DNA from: Sterolibacterium sp.
GTDB lineage: Bacteria; Pseudomonadota; Gammaproteobacteria; Burkholderiales; Rhodocyclaceae
Direction of reading: 5' to 3'
Assembly (NCBI GenBank): GCA_028713555.1
Contig: JAQTOA010000002.1
Span: 124,001 to 188,000 of the forward strand
Length of the DNA stretch: 64,000 bases
Below are positions 1 through 9,087 of the stretch, in pieces; positions within the stretch are counted from its first letter, which is position 1; each line of letters starts with the position of its first letter. The notes beneath the pieces were generated by a model. That model had not been told where the DNA came from. It made no database searches and was given only the letters and a program-made list of their open reading frames with translations. The position numbers and the translations under genes are program-made.

Positions 1-296
1 GCAGAGCGAGGAGTACGGCCGACATATCCCTGGCGCCGCAATGTGTCCAGCCCTTGCGCCAGTTGCAGGTGCCGCGGCAGGGGAACCATGAAATTGGCGA
101 GTTGCGCCACCATCTGTAGGCGTTCGTGAACCGGCCACTCGCGTTGCCCGGCATCAAAATTTGGCAGGCACATGAGGGCCTCCACCAGAGCATCGTCGTC
201 CAGCGCAGGCGGCAGGGCTTCGATGAACGGGTTGCCCTGATACTGAGGTATGCGCTGCTCGGAATATACGGCTTCGACGATGTGATTATTTTCCAT
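1..296 (-). CDS. TnsC-like transposition ATPase, N-terminal part (cut by window edge)
   Basis: This reading frame is absent from the ORF track; I read it from the reverse strand. It starts at ATG 296-294 and stays open to the window edge, giving about 98 residues. The stretch with GNPFIEALPP, then a leucine-rich segment and PLPRHLQLAQGLDTLRRQGY, matches the N-terminus of TnsC/TniB-type AAA+ regulators of Tn7-like elements as I remember them. The ATPase core lies beyond the edge, so no Walker motifs can be checked. The start overlaps the end of the TnsB-like gene by 11 bases, the usual translational coupling of tnsB with tnsC. In Tn7-like transposons this protein links the target selector to the transposase. 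Whether it is intact is unknown. Confidence 0.65.
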   Translation of the reverse strand, partial: MENNHIVEAVYSEQRIPQYQGNPFIEALPPALDDDALVEALMCLPNFDAGQREWPVHERLQMVAQLANFMVPLPRHLQLAQGLDTLRRQGYVGRTPRS

Positions 297-1227
297 TCAG
301 GATCTCCAGGTATTTTTGCCGACGACGGTCATCCTTTGCTGCTGCAGGAGGAGTGGCGGCGACGGATTCGTCTTCTGGCTGGGGCACCGACGCCTTGTTG
401 GGAATTAGCGGAATGACCTCAGCCGACTGCGCGCTCTTTGGCACTGGCCCGGGAATGCGGGCCTCACGTTGGCGCTGAAGACGCCGCTCCTCCAGCCGGT
501 CATCAGCGATGTCCTTCTTTCGTCCCTTACGCGACAAACCCTTCGACTGTTCTTTCGTCTGAGTACGCGCTTGTTTGGCGATAGGGTCGATAATCTTGTG
601 AAATTCAAACTTCTGTTGATAATCCAAGGAGCGACCTTCCTGCCGCAGCATCTCCCGTTGGTACTCGATGGCTTCAACCTCCTGGAAGGATAGGCCGCGA
701 TAGTCGGAGCACCGGTCCAGAAGACTGGCCACGAAGAATAAGGTTGGGTTTCGGTCGTCATGGATATAGATGGTGTCCACCAGACGTCTATCGTAAGAAA
801 CCGTTACCTTGAAGCTACCGCGGCCTGCGGCTACCATCCATCCGCGCTCCATGGCTTCCGCACAAGAGTAGAAGCAGTGATCCAGCCGGATACCTTCTCG
901 GGTTACCGTCGCTTTGTCCCTCGGAAGTAACGAGAAACGAACCCGCTCCTCCGAAATACGCGACAGGGTTCCGGCCCGTTCCCGAATCTCCAGGTTCCAG
1001 ATATCACGCGGAATCGGCTGAAGACCGCTCAAGCCATATTTCGCTGGCCAGATATAACCATCCCGGGGTGTCCGGTTGAAACGAATGATTGCGGCGAGCA
1101 TCATCATTCGCTCGATCTTGTCTTCCGACCATTGCCGTTTCCCTCGCATATACTGTCCCCAGGTAGCTATACACTTTCTACCGCGCCGAAACTTAGACGC
1201 GTGGGACAACTTAGGTAACATGAACAC
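286..1227 (-). pseudogene. TnsB-like (Mu/Tn7-type) transposase, C-terminal half only
   Basis: The 313-residue product covers only the C-terminal part of a TnsB-like DDE transposase. Recognisable pieces are IIRFNRTPRDGY near residue 50, the beta-barrel-type region with RFSLLPRDKATVTREGI, the FYSCAEAMERGWMVAAGRG stretch and VSYDRRLVDTIYI, followed by a charged tail that in TnsB contacts TnsC. TnsB proteins are usually about 600-700 residues, so roughly the first half, including the DNA-binding modules and most or all of the DDE core, is missing. Reverse-strand sequence upstream of 1227 shows no continuation in any frame I read. I therefore call it a 5'-truncated remnant. It overlaps the downstream tnsC-like start by 11 bases. 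The truncation point lies between it and the DUF6471 gene, so the defence island may have arrived with, or deleted into, a Tn7-like element. Confidence 0.7.
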
Positions 1228-1278
1228 TGTCCTGGCGCTGTCCTGTATCTATAGTCTCACAAATAGGATGCATGTGTC

Positions 1279-1304
1279 AAATATGCGACCTCTGTCGCAT
1301 ATTT
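1279..1304. promoter_or_regulatory. Perfect 11-bp inverted repeat, likely operator
   Basis: AAATATGCGAC and GTCGCATATTT form perfect 11-base arms around a CTCT spacer. The site ends 25 bases before the ATG of the DUF6471 gene, in the place of a promoter or 5' leader, and no T-run follows. That suggests a dimeric-repressor binding site rather than a terminator. The binding protein is unknown; the small DUF6471 protein is one candidate (inference). Confidence 0.55.
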
Positions 1305-1329
1305 ATCCAACGTCGTGTACAGTGCCGAG

Positions 1330-1542
1330 ATGGATTGGAACCTCGAAGCCCGTCGTGTGCTGCGTGCTGAACTTGCGCGCCGTGACATAACCTACAAGCG
1401 CTTGGTGCAGCTGCTGGAGACCCAGGACGTCATCGAGACTGACCGCGCGATCGCAAACAAGCTGTCGAGGGGTACGTTTTCCTTCGCTTTCTTCCTGCAA
1501 TGCATGAAAGCTATTGGTGCCAGTACCATTAGTCTGGAGTAA
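1330..1542 (+). CDS. DUF6471-type small protein
   Basis: A 70-residue protein beginning MDWNLEARRVLRAELARRD. The middle (ITYKRLVQLLE) and the C-terminal part (AIANKLSRGTFSFAFFLQCMKAIG) look like a compact helical fold related to helix-turn-helix proteins, and I recognise the pattern as DUF6471. No biochemical function is known to me. The ORF track starts at GTG 1315, but I prefer ATG 1330 because the MDWNLEARR start is the usual form and the 1315 start would sit only 10 bases from the inverted repeat at 1279-1304. It is the only plus-strand gene in the left 14 kb and faces the DISARM operon tail to tail. It may be a regulator of the island or an unrelated passenger. Confidence 0.6.
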   Translation: MDWNLEARRVLRAELARRDITYKRLVQLLETQDVIETDRAIANKLSRGTFSFAFFLQCMKAIGASTISLE

Positions 1543-1774
1543 ATGCGGCGGCAGGAGGAACCTGGACGATTCAGTTTCTACCCAGCACGGGTGTTACTAC
1601 GCAGTTGACCCAATCCGGTTGTAATCAGTGAGATACACCTATGTTTTGGCGTGCCAACGAATAAGTTTGGTCGCGCGGCTCGCAGCGGGGTTGCAAATCC
1701 AAAAAACAACAAGCCAATACCCTGAGACGGTGGCTGGCCACCACCTACATGACATGCGGGAATGCCGATGAACG

Positions 1775-2653
1775 TTAGGTGATACGTTTGGCAGCCCGCA
1801 GGACCGCTTCTATCACGATAGCCACGTCAGCCGCGGCCTTGCCTTTCACAGAGATACCCATTTCCATTGAATGCTCCAGTGAGGCGCTGGTCAGATTCGA
1901 AGATCCCACGTACGCGACATCAACATCACACAAGACTACCTTTGCATGAAACGTCTCTCGTCCATAGCCTTCAGGGCGGGGAATCGAGTAGTTATATACA
2001 TCCACGCGCTCACTCACCAACCAAGAGGCTACAGCGTCGTACCCAATTGGGTAGTCTGCGCGACTAGGATCCTCCAGACTACGGAGTATTAGTAACCTGG
2101 AAACTCCTTTGCCCACTTGGCTAAAAAGCTCCTTGAGCCATACTGCCCCTTTAACATCAAAGAAAGGTGTCATAACCACAACCCTGTGCCGAGCTGACTG
2201 AACCATGCTGTGAAAGGCGTGTTCGGTAGGTTCAACATCCGCAGTACGCCAACCGAGCTGAGCCAACTCATCTTCAAGAACACTGGGGCGTGGTGGCTTC
2301 GTTAAGACAATCTGTGCCGTTGTCGCGTCCTGGTGCGCATTGGTCAGGTAGTGGTCGATGGCTCGCAAGGCGAAGGATAGCCGACGGAAAACGGCGTGGC
2401 CGTGCCGCCGCGCCACATACCCTGCTTTTTCACTGTCCAGCAGCCCAAGCTGAGCCGCCTTGTCCAGCACATCCTTGGCGCCTCGTTCCTCGGTGACTCC
2501 GAGTTGGGCCATTGCTGTAATTGACTGAGCTGTTTGGTGAGAGCCTTCGGGTAGCTCCGGCCAAATAGCCAGTAGCGCCGCGGCCAGCCCTGCCTTACTG
2601 CTGAGGCCAGCTACGGCCGCTTTCTCAAAGGCAGTCAGCTCGCTGATGGGCAT
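1775..2653 (-). CDS. drmC: DrmC, phospholipase-D-like protein of DISARM
   Basis: A 292-residue protein with a C-terminal phospholipase-D fold. The single HKD motif is seen at about residues 236-245 as HAKVVLCDVD, followed by the typical YVGSSNLTSASLEHSMEMG. The N-terminal half is helical and alanine- and leucine-rich without a recognised domain. PLD proteins with one HKD motif usually act as dimers. In DISARM, DrmC accompanies DrmA and DrmB, and in published work it is the least essential subunit. The start overlaps the drmB stop by 19 bases, so it is the last gene of the operon. There is no signal peptide. A weak hairpin (1729-1742) lies downstream but lacks an adjacent T-run. Identification rests on the HKD motif plus its position after drmA and drmB. 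Confidence 0.82.
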   Translation of the reverse strand: MPISELTAFEKAAVAGLSSKAGLAAALLAIWPELPEGSHQTAQSITAMAQLGVTEERGAKDVLDKAAQLGLLDSEKAGYVARRHGHAVFRRLSFALRAIDHYLTNAHQDATTAQIVLTKPPRPSVLEDELAQLGWRTADVEPTEHAFHSMVQSARHRVVVMTPFFDVKGAVWLKELFSQVGKGVSRLLILRSLEDPSRADYPIGYDAVASWLVSERVDVYNYSIPRPEGYGRETFHAKVVLCDVDVAYVGSSNLTSASLEHSMEMGISVKGKAAADVAIVIEAVLRAAKRIT

Positions 2654-4866
2654 AGCGCATCCTGTGCGACATCAATATATCCTGCAATCGTAATCTCCCG
2701 TGTATCGAACCGTGGGTGTCCGCCGACGCTGCGCAAGACTGCGCGCGACAAAAGCTTGTTGCCCGCAATACAGGAGGTCTCCGGCACCATGAGACAATCC
2801 GGGCAAGCGCCACCTCTGTGGGTGCAGAGGGACCCGGTGCCGCATTGCGTAGCCTTGGGTGTGAGCATGGCCGTCAGCATCGAGATGCCGGCATTCCGCC
2901 ACATCGCAGAGAGGTTACCCAGGTCCATGGTTGTACCGCTGCGATAGACCACGAAGGCTAGGTCGGCCGGAAAGATATACTCCCCGAGCGAACCCAAGTC
3001 GAGGCCTGAGTATTCGGAAACGTGTTTCATAAGCAAATGCGAATAGCTGTGCAGCAAGGTGTACAAGTACAAATAGACGGGCGGTGTCGGACTCTCAGGA
3101 AGCTTATCAAGAAAGGGTCCCATGGGCGTCGCGCAAGTGAGCAATCCCGCTCCGAGCTTTTCGTCAGCGTTCAAGCTGAACATATATGAGCATCCCAGGC
3201 TCTGAAGCCACTTGAGCACGACCTCGGGCTTAAGTTTGACATAGAGTGCCTCGTTGCCTTGCTGGACAACGTAGATGGGATTCTTTGATGCGCCGTTGTG
3301 CTGAACCGGAGGGAAGAGGTTCAAGCGGACGGGCATATTTTGGCCGCGTTTGTCTCGCAGCACGGGGCCTGACTCCATGCGCGAATATCCGAAACTGAAC
3401 TTGCACAGGTCGAACTCCCGGATAAGCCCAAGGTCCGCCAGGCCCAGCCGGCCTAGCAAGCCACGCGCCTCGGCTTCCAAGGCTTCTGCGTCTGACTTCT
3501 TTTCCGGGCCCAGGTCCTCGTCGAGGCGCATCACGGAGACGTAGGGCTTCTTTCCATTGACGCGCGTCTCCACACCCAGTCGGGTAGTTTCCAGCGTCGC
3601 ATGCTCAATTGCCAACCGAAATGGGTCGAACTTGGAGGCGAACATGGATTGTCGGTATTGGAGACGATCTGTCAGCCCTGGGGGCAAGGATACCTTTGGC
3701 ACCAGAATAGCCCGGCGACGCAGGTCATCCAGGATGAGCTGCCGTTTGTCATATGCCTGGCCCAAAAGACCTTGCACCATCTCGCGCATTGCTGCGGAAA
3801 GGCCAGGCAGAGCCGTCTCGGTTGCCGCAATTTGTTCGACAGCCGCTTGGTAGGATGCCAAATCCTTTACGCAATCTTCGCGGCCCTTGCAGGCGGCAGC
3901 CACGTCCTCATCGCTAATTGCAGTAATGCCAAAACCATATCGGGTGGCAATGAAGTCCTTCAGTTCCTCCTCCCGGCCAGGGCGAAGCCTTGCCAGCAGG
4001 TCACGGCCACCATCCTTGAAATCAATGAACAGGTCCGAGCGCACGTAGTAGGCGTTGGACGCACGATAGGGCGTCACCTGCATGCGCGCGTGGGTGTACA
4101 AATCCGGCAAGCTCCTAGGGCCAAGCATCCGAAGAGTTTCTGGGTCGTTCTGCAGCCACTTTGCCGACAACGGCTTGCCACATTCAGCGCACTCGAAGAA
4201 CCAGTCGCCGATGGCAGCCTGTTTTCGGTTGAGCCGAAGGTCGTGGCTACCACAAACGCAGTTATCCTCTCGTTTCACAACCTTCAGGTCTGTGTCGCTC
4301 CAGTGCCACTGCCCAGGAAACGCAGGTTCCCAATGGCCAGACCAATGCACAAAAATCACATCGAGCTGTTCCCAGTCGCAAGTATCCTCGTGCTTTGAGT
4401 TCTTGCAACTGGTTGAACTCAAGGTAGGCAGGGCAGCATCCAATTCCTTGAGCGTGTCGTAGCCACGGAAAAGTCCACAGTTGCGGCACACAAACGTAAG
4501 CGGCGCCGGCGTGTACTCCATGTGCGACGGCCTGCAGAGGTACACTCGGTCCTGCCCGGGTGGCTGAAACCCTGAAAGAGTGCTATCCAGCAACTTCCTG
4601 TCGACACATTGGATGGGCAGAACCTGTGCCTTCGTAGCATCGTCATCCCGTGCCGTTACGGCGGCATCGTACCAGGCTCGGCCTAGTTCGTTAATGCGCT
4701 CGAATATCTGGTCTAGCGTTGGATCGGCCAAGTTCACCTGCTCGCCTACTGCTGATCGTGAAATGCAGGCTCCTACACCCCCTTCAAAGGTGAAGAAGCT
4801 CTCTGGCGCATACGAGGTCGCGAGCTGGTTACGCGAGCGGCTCATTGTTTTTGCTTTGGACATCAA
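2635..4866 (-). CDS. drmB: DrmB, DUF1998-domain protein of DISARM
   Basis: The 743-residue product has cysteine clusters typical of zinc binding: CRNC near residue 128 with a later Cys pair, and a CVCG/CAEC pair near residues 203-225. The C-terminal part carries the DUF1998 signature, with LHSYSHLLMKHVSEYSGLDL, then a serine- and glycine-rich helix, and a terminal cysteine cluster with CTHRGGACPDC near residue 685. This matches DrmB, which partners the DrmA helicase; the DrmA-DrmB complex binds DNA and is loaded at unmethylated or free 5' ends in characterised systems. The gene starts 12 bases after the drmA stop and overlaps drmC. Length fits the family (roughly 600-800 residues). No frame damage was seen. 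Confidence 0.85.
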   Translation of the reverse strand: MMSKAKTMSRSRNQLATSYAPESFFTFEGGVGACISRSAVGEQVNLADPTLDQIFERINELGRAWYDAAVTARDDDATKAQVLPIQCVDRKLLDSTLSGFQPPGQDRVYLCRPSHMEYTPAPLTFVCRNCGLFRGYDTLKELDAALPTLSSTSCKNSKHEDTCDWEQLDVIFVHWSGHWEPAFPGQWHWSDTDLKVVKREDNCVCGSHDLRLNRKQAAIGDWFFECAECGKPLSAKWLQNDPETLRMLGPRSLPDLYTHARMQVTPYRASNAYYVRSDLFIDFKDGGRDLLARLRPGREEELKDFIATRYGFGITAISDEDVAAACKGREDCVKDLASYQAAVEQIAATETALPGLSAAMREMVQGLLGQAYDKRQLILDDLRRRAILVPKVSLPPGLTDRLQYRQSMFASKFDPFRLAIEHATLETTRLGVETRVNGKKPYVSVMRLDEDLGPEKKSDAEALEAEARGLLGRLGLADLGLIREFDLCKFSFGYSRMESGPVLRDKRGQNMPVRLNLFPPVQHNGASKNPIYVVQQGNEALYVKLKPEVVLKWLQSLGCSYMFSLNADEKLGAGLLTCATPMGPFLDKLPESPTPPVYLYLYTLLHSYSHLLMKHVSEYSGLDLGSLGEYIFPADLAFVVYRSGTTMDLGNLSAMWRNAGISMLTAMLTPKATQCGTGSLCTHRGGACPDCLMVPETSCIAGNKLLSRAVLRSVGGHPRFDTREITIAGYIDVAQDALCPSAS

Positions 4867-4878
4867 ATTCCCCCAGGA

Positions 4879-7800
4879 CTATTCTTCGCTGGTGACGCTA
4901 GCGTCATCCACGTCGGCACCTGAACCGCGCCGGATAAACTGCATAACTCGGGCCGTGGCCTCAGGAGGCGAGCGCCGGTAGGCAGCATCGAATGCCGATT
5001 CGTAAATGACTCCTGGCTGGTCTACGTCGCGCAAGGACGTCATTGGCCGCAGGCTTGAATTGCGCGCTTCGAAGAACTTGGACAACCGAGTTCCATTTAC
5101 ATACCTGGGCATCGCCAGGTCCTGCTGGTAGTAGCCCAGTTCGCGTTTGAGCAATGCTCGGTAATACGCTGCACCTTCGGGCGCCGGCGAGATATTGAGA
5201 CCAAGCGCATTGGCCATAAATTGCTCCGTTTCATGCAAGGCGGCAGGCTTGGCGAGGAAATCGCGCACATCAGCTGCGTAGTCAAATGGCTGGCAGCCAC
5301 TTTTTTTGTCGTCATCAGCAGCGCAAAGAGTCTTAACCGCATTGACCCCGCAAACAAATTCCTGGAAGAAGCTCGGCATGACTCGAACAAGTGCTTTCTC
5401 TGCCCAGCGATCCACGGCAGCCGGCAAAATCATCCGTTCCAGGAACCGATGAAAGATGTCATGGACCTCCAAGATGAATCGGTCACGGTAACGCTGGGGG
5501 ATAGGCACCAGCAAAGAGAAGCCAACGTGGGAGCGACCAACACGCGATGATGCCTGGATGTATTCGGAGATTTCGGAAGGCATACCAGCAAAAAACATGG
5601 CATTGAACTCTTCCACGTCAACCCCGTGGGAGATGGCAGATGTGGCAATGACTGAGCGCAACGTTTCGTTTAGTTCCGGGAAGGGCTGCTCCGGCTGTAC
5701 CCGCGTCTCAGCGCGCCGCACGATGGCCTGAATCTCGGCGGCCGACACCGCCCCGGAGATGAGCTGGGAGAGCAGAGCCTGCTCGCCAAATCCATTAGCT
5801 CGGTGCAACCTGTCGAATTGCACTTTCTCCGTATCGATGACCTGGTCGCCACCCTTCTTATTGGTAACGTAGGTCAGGGAAATGCGATGCAGGTCCACCA
5901 AGGTGAGCAAGCTCGGGTAGTCAGCCTCTTGCAGCACCCGGACATGCTGCCCATTCAAAGGTCCAGCCGCGATCCAACGCACCAGTTCTGCCCGGGCCGT
6001 TTCCTGCTGTACCGGGTCCCCACTGCGCAACCGCTCGTAGAGGCCGGTAATCAACAGGTGATAATGCCCCAGCACTGCCGCCATGGCAACCGTATGTCGA
6101 TGACCATTCGTGAGGATTGCTCCGTACACTCGAGCCCAGTGACTACGCAGTTCGACATTCTCTTCGGGAATGGCTTTGCGCTCTACGTCTTCAGTCCCAC
6201 CGTCTGGCTGCAGGGGTCCCGCATAGAAAGATTGATAGAGGTCGGGTCCTGGGTACGGGAACTGCACGGTATGCCCACGCTGGTAAAGATTGCGCATCTG
6301 TCGCTGCGGTTCGCTCACGGTGGCGGATGCCGCAATGACCTTGATTTTTCGCCTGGTCGTGGAGTCGGGTTCGTACGCGAGCTGCCCGGCAAACTGTGGC
6401 GCTAGGTGGTCGAAGCTTGCCTCCAGGGCAGACTCAAAGAGGCCCGCGAACGTACCCAGCGACTCATCGAGCAGGTGCGCCTCATCCTGAATTAGGAGGG
6501 AGGGGAATGGGTCGAAGAAGCGCTTTTCGCCGGATGCAAAGCTGGGGAACAGGGCTCGGCGGCATTGACCATCAGGTTCGTCGTCCCAATCCTTGCGCTT
6601 TTGCGGGACAAACAGGCGATTTGTTGCTTTCTCAATGAGCGGCGCGAAGCCAAACATCCCGAAGAATTTGCGAATGGTGCCTTGCGACTGGCCAAGCGCT
6701 GCGAGCTTATCGACAGTGCCCAGCAGGACTGATGGAGCCAGGTCATAAATGTCCTCGTCGACCACGTAGAATGGTAGCGGCGTCGGCTCGGCAAATCGCG
6801 CATTCCAAGAGCACTTCCCCTTGGGTGCTGTGCAGTAGTGCCCCAGTGCGTTACCACCCGGCCCAGAAGACCTACGCATTGCCAGTTGCCCCTGGGTGTT
6901 GCAGAACGGACAGCCGTCCAGCTTAAGCCACCGTTCCTTATAGAGTTTGTACGGAGCTTTGTCCTGGTAGGTCGGCTCATTTGCGGGCGGCACATCCTTT
7001 TCGGTAGGGACGGAGGAGTAGCCTTCTTCCGTATGCCAGTTTGGCGTATTGGTACCGCCCACCCAGAAGCCCAACGAGAACGGCTCCCCGGGATGGCCTC
7101 GTTTATGCCGGATTTCTTCCGCGGCACCCAAGGCTGCGAACGTTCTTCTGGCTTGCTGGAGGGTCAGCAGACGCAGGGGATAGCGCATGAGCGCACTCAC
7201 CCCGTGATGCTTTCCACGTAGACGATCGAGGAATAGCACGAACACAAGCAAACCAAGGAATGCCTCGGACTTTCCGCCGCCAGTGGCGAAATACAGAAGT
7301 GTGACCGCATTGGCGTATTGGCCCGTTTCCGTCGTATAAAAATCATGAAATGCCGGAATACGTGTTGCAAATGCCGGGATGGATGCCAGGATGAACGCCA
7401 ACTGGAACATGTGCCACTCGTGATAGCCTTTCCGCTCGGCAACCTTGGCCATCGCGCTATTCAGGCAGGTCCATGCTTCGAAGGGAATACCAAGTTCCGA
7501 TTTCTGGGGGCCTGGCCCACTCCAGTGGGCGCGCGACTTATTTAGGATTTCAATGCCACGGCGAATGGCGCCCAGTTCGGCACGCCAAGCTGCCATGTCG
7601 AGCTGAAGCTTCTCGCGCTCCTTCACCTCCAGCTCTTTCGCATGGGGTCCTTCCAGCCCCTGACTGACCGGATAGCTGGCCACCTCGGTAAGCCAATCTT
7701 CATAGGCGGTAACCAGGGGGGCCAAACCGGGGAGGGAGTCTTCCTTTGCAAGCTTTGCGATATTTCGCTCCACACCACGGTCTATCGGCTTAATTCGGGG

Positions 7801-9087
7801 CAGCACGTAGCGTGGGGACCAGGTAGTGCTTAGCACGCGCGTCCCACTGGACTCTGTCATGACAACACCGCCATTGAAACCTAGTGCCGGGTAGGTCAGG
7901 TACTTGTTATAGCGATAGGAAGGCTTGACACGGTCCAGTCGCAGGAAGCAATGTGCATTTGCGGCCAGTGTGGCTGTCATCGCTACTTGGAAGAGAGAAG
8001 GCTCCATTTCCTTCCGGTTCTGTGCGGTCAGTGGCGGACTCCAGTTTTCCAGAGCGAGGTGGGCTGAAAGCCTACTCGGGTCCAGCGAATCAGGCACCGC
8101 TTGTACAACCCATCGCAAATCGATGGCAGGGACTACCACCGCCAGGCCGGAAGCGCGCACATCCGCGAGGTACTTGGCCCAGTTACGTATGTCCGACGGA
8201 CGAATCGGTCGCCCGTGCCGGTATCCCCACAGTTGCCCTCCGTAGGGCTCGTCGGCGCTTTTTGCCCACTTGTCCAGCTGCGCCTGTATGGCGGCGTTCA
8301 GCGCAAGGGTCGCCACAGCGGCATCTTTTTCAGCTGTTGCCGGCGTGAACGTGAAGCCAGGCATGTCCAACTCGAGCCGCAGCCACTTTGGAGGCGGCGC
8401 TATCGGGGCGGCCAGCGCGTCGGGCAAGTCGTCGCTGACGGGAATCTCGATAACCGGTGGTGCTTCACTATCGCTATCATCCTCTGGCACAACCTCGGCT
8501 TCGGCAGCTGCTTCGGCACCTACCTCCAGCTTGTCTCGATCCATGGTGTTGTCGAAGGGCAGCCCCAGGGCTCCATGCGATGCCTGACGCGCGGCCAGGC
8601 TACGTGCGGGCCAATCCGGGTGCATTTTGGAACCCCGGCCGGTCATTCCTAGCTCTGCTCTCAATGCTACAAGGGCAGCCCGTATGCGTTGCTTCAGATC
8701 CCGACGCGCATCACTTGTCAGGGGAAATTTCGGTTCCAGGAGGCCACCGCGTTTTATCTCGTCGGCGGTAGGCAGAATCCGGACATAGACTGCGCCACGA
8801 AGTTGCACAGCAATGGAATCTGCTTCCCGCTCCTTGACGATTTGGAAATCGAGGCCGTGTGCACTGATTTGGATGGGGTTGGACTCTTCGTCACCATTAC
8901 GCTCGCTGGCAGGCATGGGCACGATAAACTCGGTCATCAGTTCTGCACTGGGCTTTCCCCCATAGATGACCTTGTAGAACTCTTCTCGCCCGGCCAATCG
9001 TGCCGACAAGTTGTTAAGCAGGCTATCGACCACGGCCTCTTTGCACGCATCGTGAATTTTTCGCGGATTCTTGCTAAGAACAGCCAT
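4879..9087 (-). CDS. drmA: DrmA, superfamily 2 helicase of DISARM
   Basis: A 1402-residue helicase-like protein. The Walker A motif is LYFATGGGKSEAF near residue 600. A zinc-ribbon insertion (CPFCNTQGQ then a second Cys pair) follows near residue 730. The DEAH box is LLIQDEAHLLDE near residue 867. The second RecA-like domain has TSAISHGVDVEEFNAMFFAG and the arginine-finger motif QASSRVGRSHVG near residue 1180. This arrangement, the unusually long N-terminal region of about 550 residues, and the drmB and drmC neighbours identify DrmA, the translocase core that discriminates phage DNA in DISARM. The start overlaps the stop of the upstream 931-residue gene by 14 bases. All helicase motifs look intact, so an active ATPase is expected. 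Confidence 0.87.
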   Translation of the reverse strand: MAVLSKNPRKIHDACKEAVVDSLLNNLSARLAGREEFYKVIYGGKPSAELMTEFIVPMPASERNGDEESNPIQISAHGLDFQIVKEREADSIAVQLRGAVYVRILPTADEIKRGGLLEPKFPLTSDARRDLKQRIRAALVALRAELGMTGRGSKMHPDWPARSLAARQASHGALGLPFDNTMDRDKLEVGAEAAAEAEVVPEDDSDSEAPPVIEIPVSDDLPDALAAPIAPPPKWLRLELDMPGFTFTPATAEKDAAVATLALNAAIQAQLDKWAKSADEPYGGQLWGYRHGRPIRPSDIRNWAKYLADVRASGLAVVVPAIDLRWVVQAVPDSLDPSRLSAHLALENWSPPLTAQNRKEMEPSLFQVAMTATLAANAHCFLRLDRVKPSYRYNKYLTYPALGFNGGVVMTESSGTRVLSTTWSPRYVLPRIKPIDRGVERNIAKLAKEDSLPGLAPLVTAYEDWLTEVASYPVSQGLEGPHAKELEVKEREKLQLDMAAWRAELGAIRRGIEILNKSRAHWSGPGPQKSELGIPFEAWTCLNSAMAKVAERKGYHEWHMFQLAFILASIPAFATRIPAFHDFYTTETGQYANAVTLLYFATGGGKSEAFLGLLVFVLFLDRLRGKHHGVSALMRYPLRLLTLQQARRTFAALGAAEEIRHKRGHPGEPFSLGFWVGGTNTPNWHTEEGYSSVPTEKDVPPANEPTYQDKAPYKLYKERWLKLDGCPFCNTQGQLAMRRSSGPGGNALGHYCTAPKGKCSWNARFAEPTPLPFYVVDEDIYDLAPSVLLGTVDKLAALGQSQGTIRKFFGMFGFAPLIEKATNRLFVPQKRKDWDDEPDGQCRRALFPSFASGEKRFFDPFPSLLIQDEAHLLDESLGTFAGLFESALEASFDHLAPQFAGQLAYEPDSTTRRKIKVIAASATVSEPQRQMRNLYQRGHTVQFPYPGPDLYQSFYAGPLQPDGGTEDVERKAIPEENVELRSHWARVYGAILTNGHRHTVAMAAVLGHYHLLITGLYERLRSGDPVQQETARAELVRWIAAGPLNGQHVRVLQEADYPSLLTLVDLHRISLTYVTNKKGGDQVIDTEKVQFDRLHRANGFGEQALLSQLISGAVSAAEIQAIVRRAETRVQPEQPFPELNETLRSVIATSAISHGVDVEEFNAMFFAGMPSEISEYIQASSRVGRSHVGFSLLVPIPQRYRDRFILEVHDIFHRFLERMILPAAVDRWAEKALVRVMPSFFQEFVCGVNAVKTLCAADDDKKSGCQPFDYAADVRDFLAKPAALHETEQFMANALGLNISPAPEGAAYYRALLKRELGYYQQDLAMPRYVNGTRLSKFFEARNSSLRPMTSLRDVDQPGVIYESAFDAAYRRSPPEATARVMQFIRRGSGADVDDASVTSEE

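Noticed and set aside
1729-1742. GGTGGC-TG-GCCACC palindrome after drmC as a terminator
   Set aside because: The loop is only two bases and the nearest T-run on the minus strand is about 20 bases away.
3601-4398. 265-residue plus-strand ORF opposite drmB
   Set aside because: It lies fully antisense to drmB, has no recognisable family features, and the drmB frame is clearly real (DUF1998, zinc clusters).
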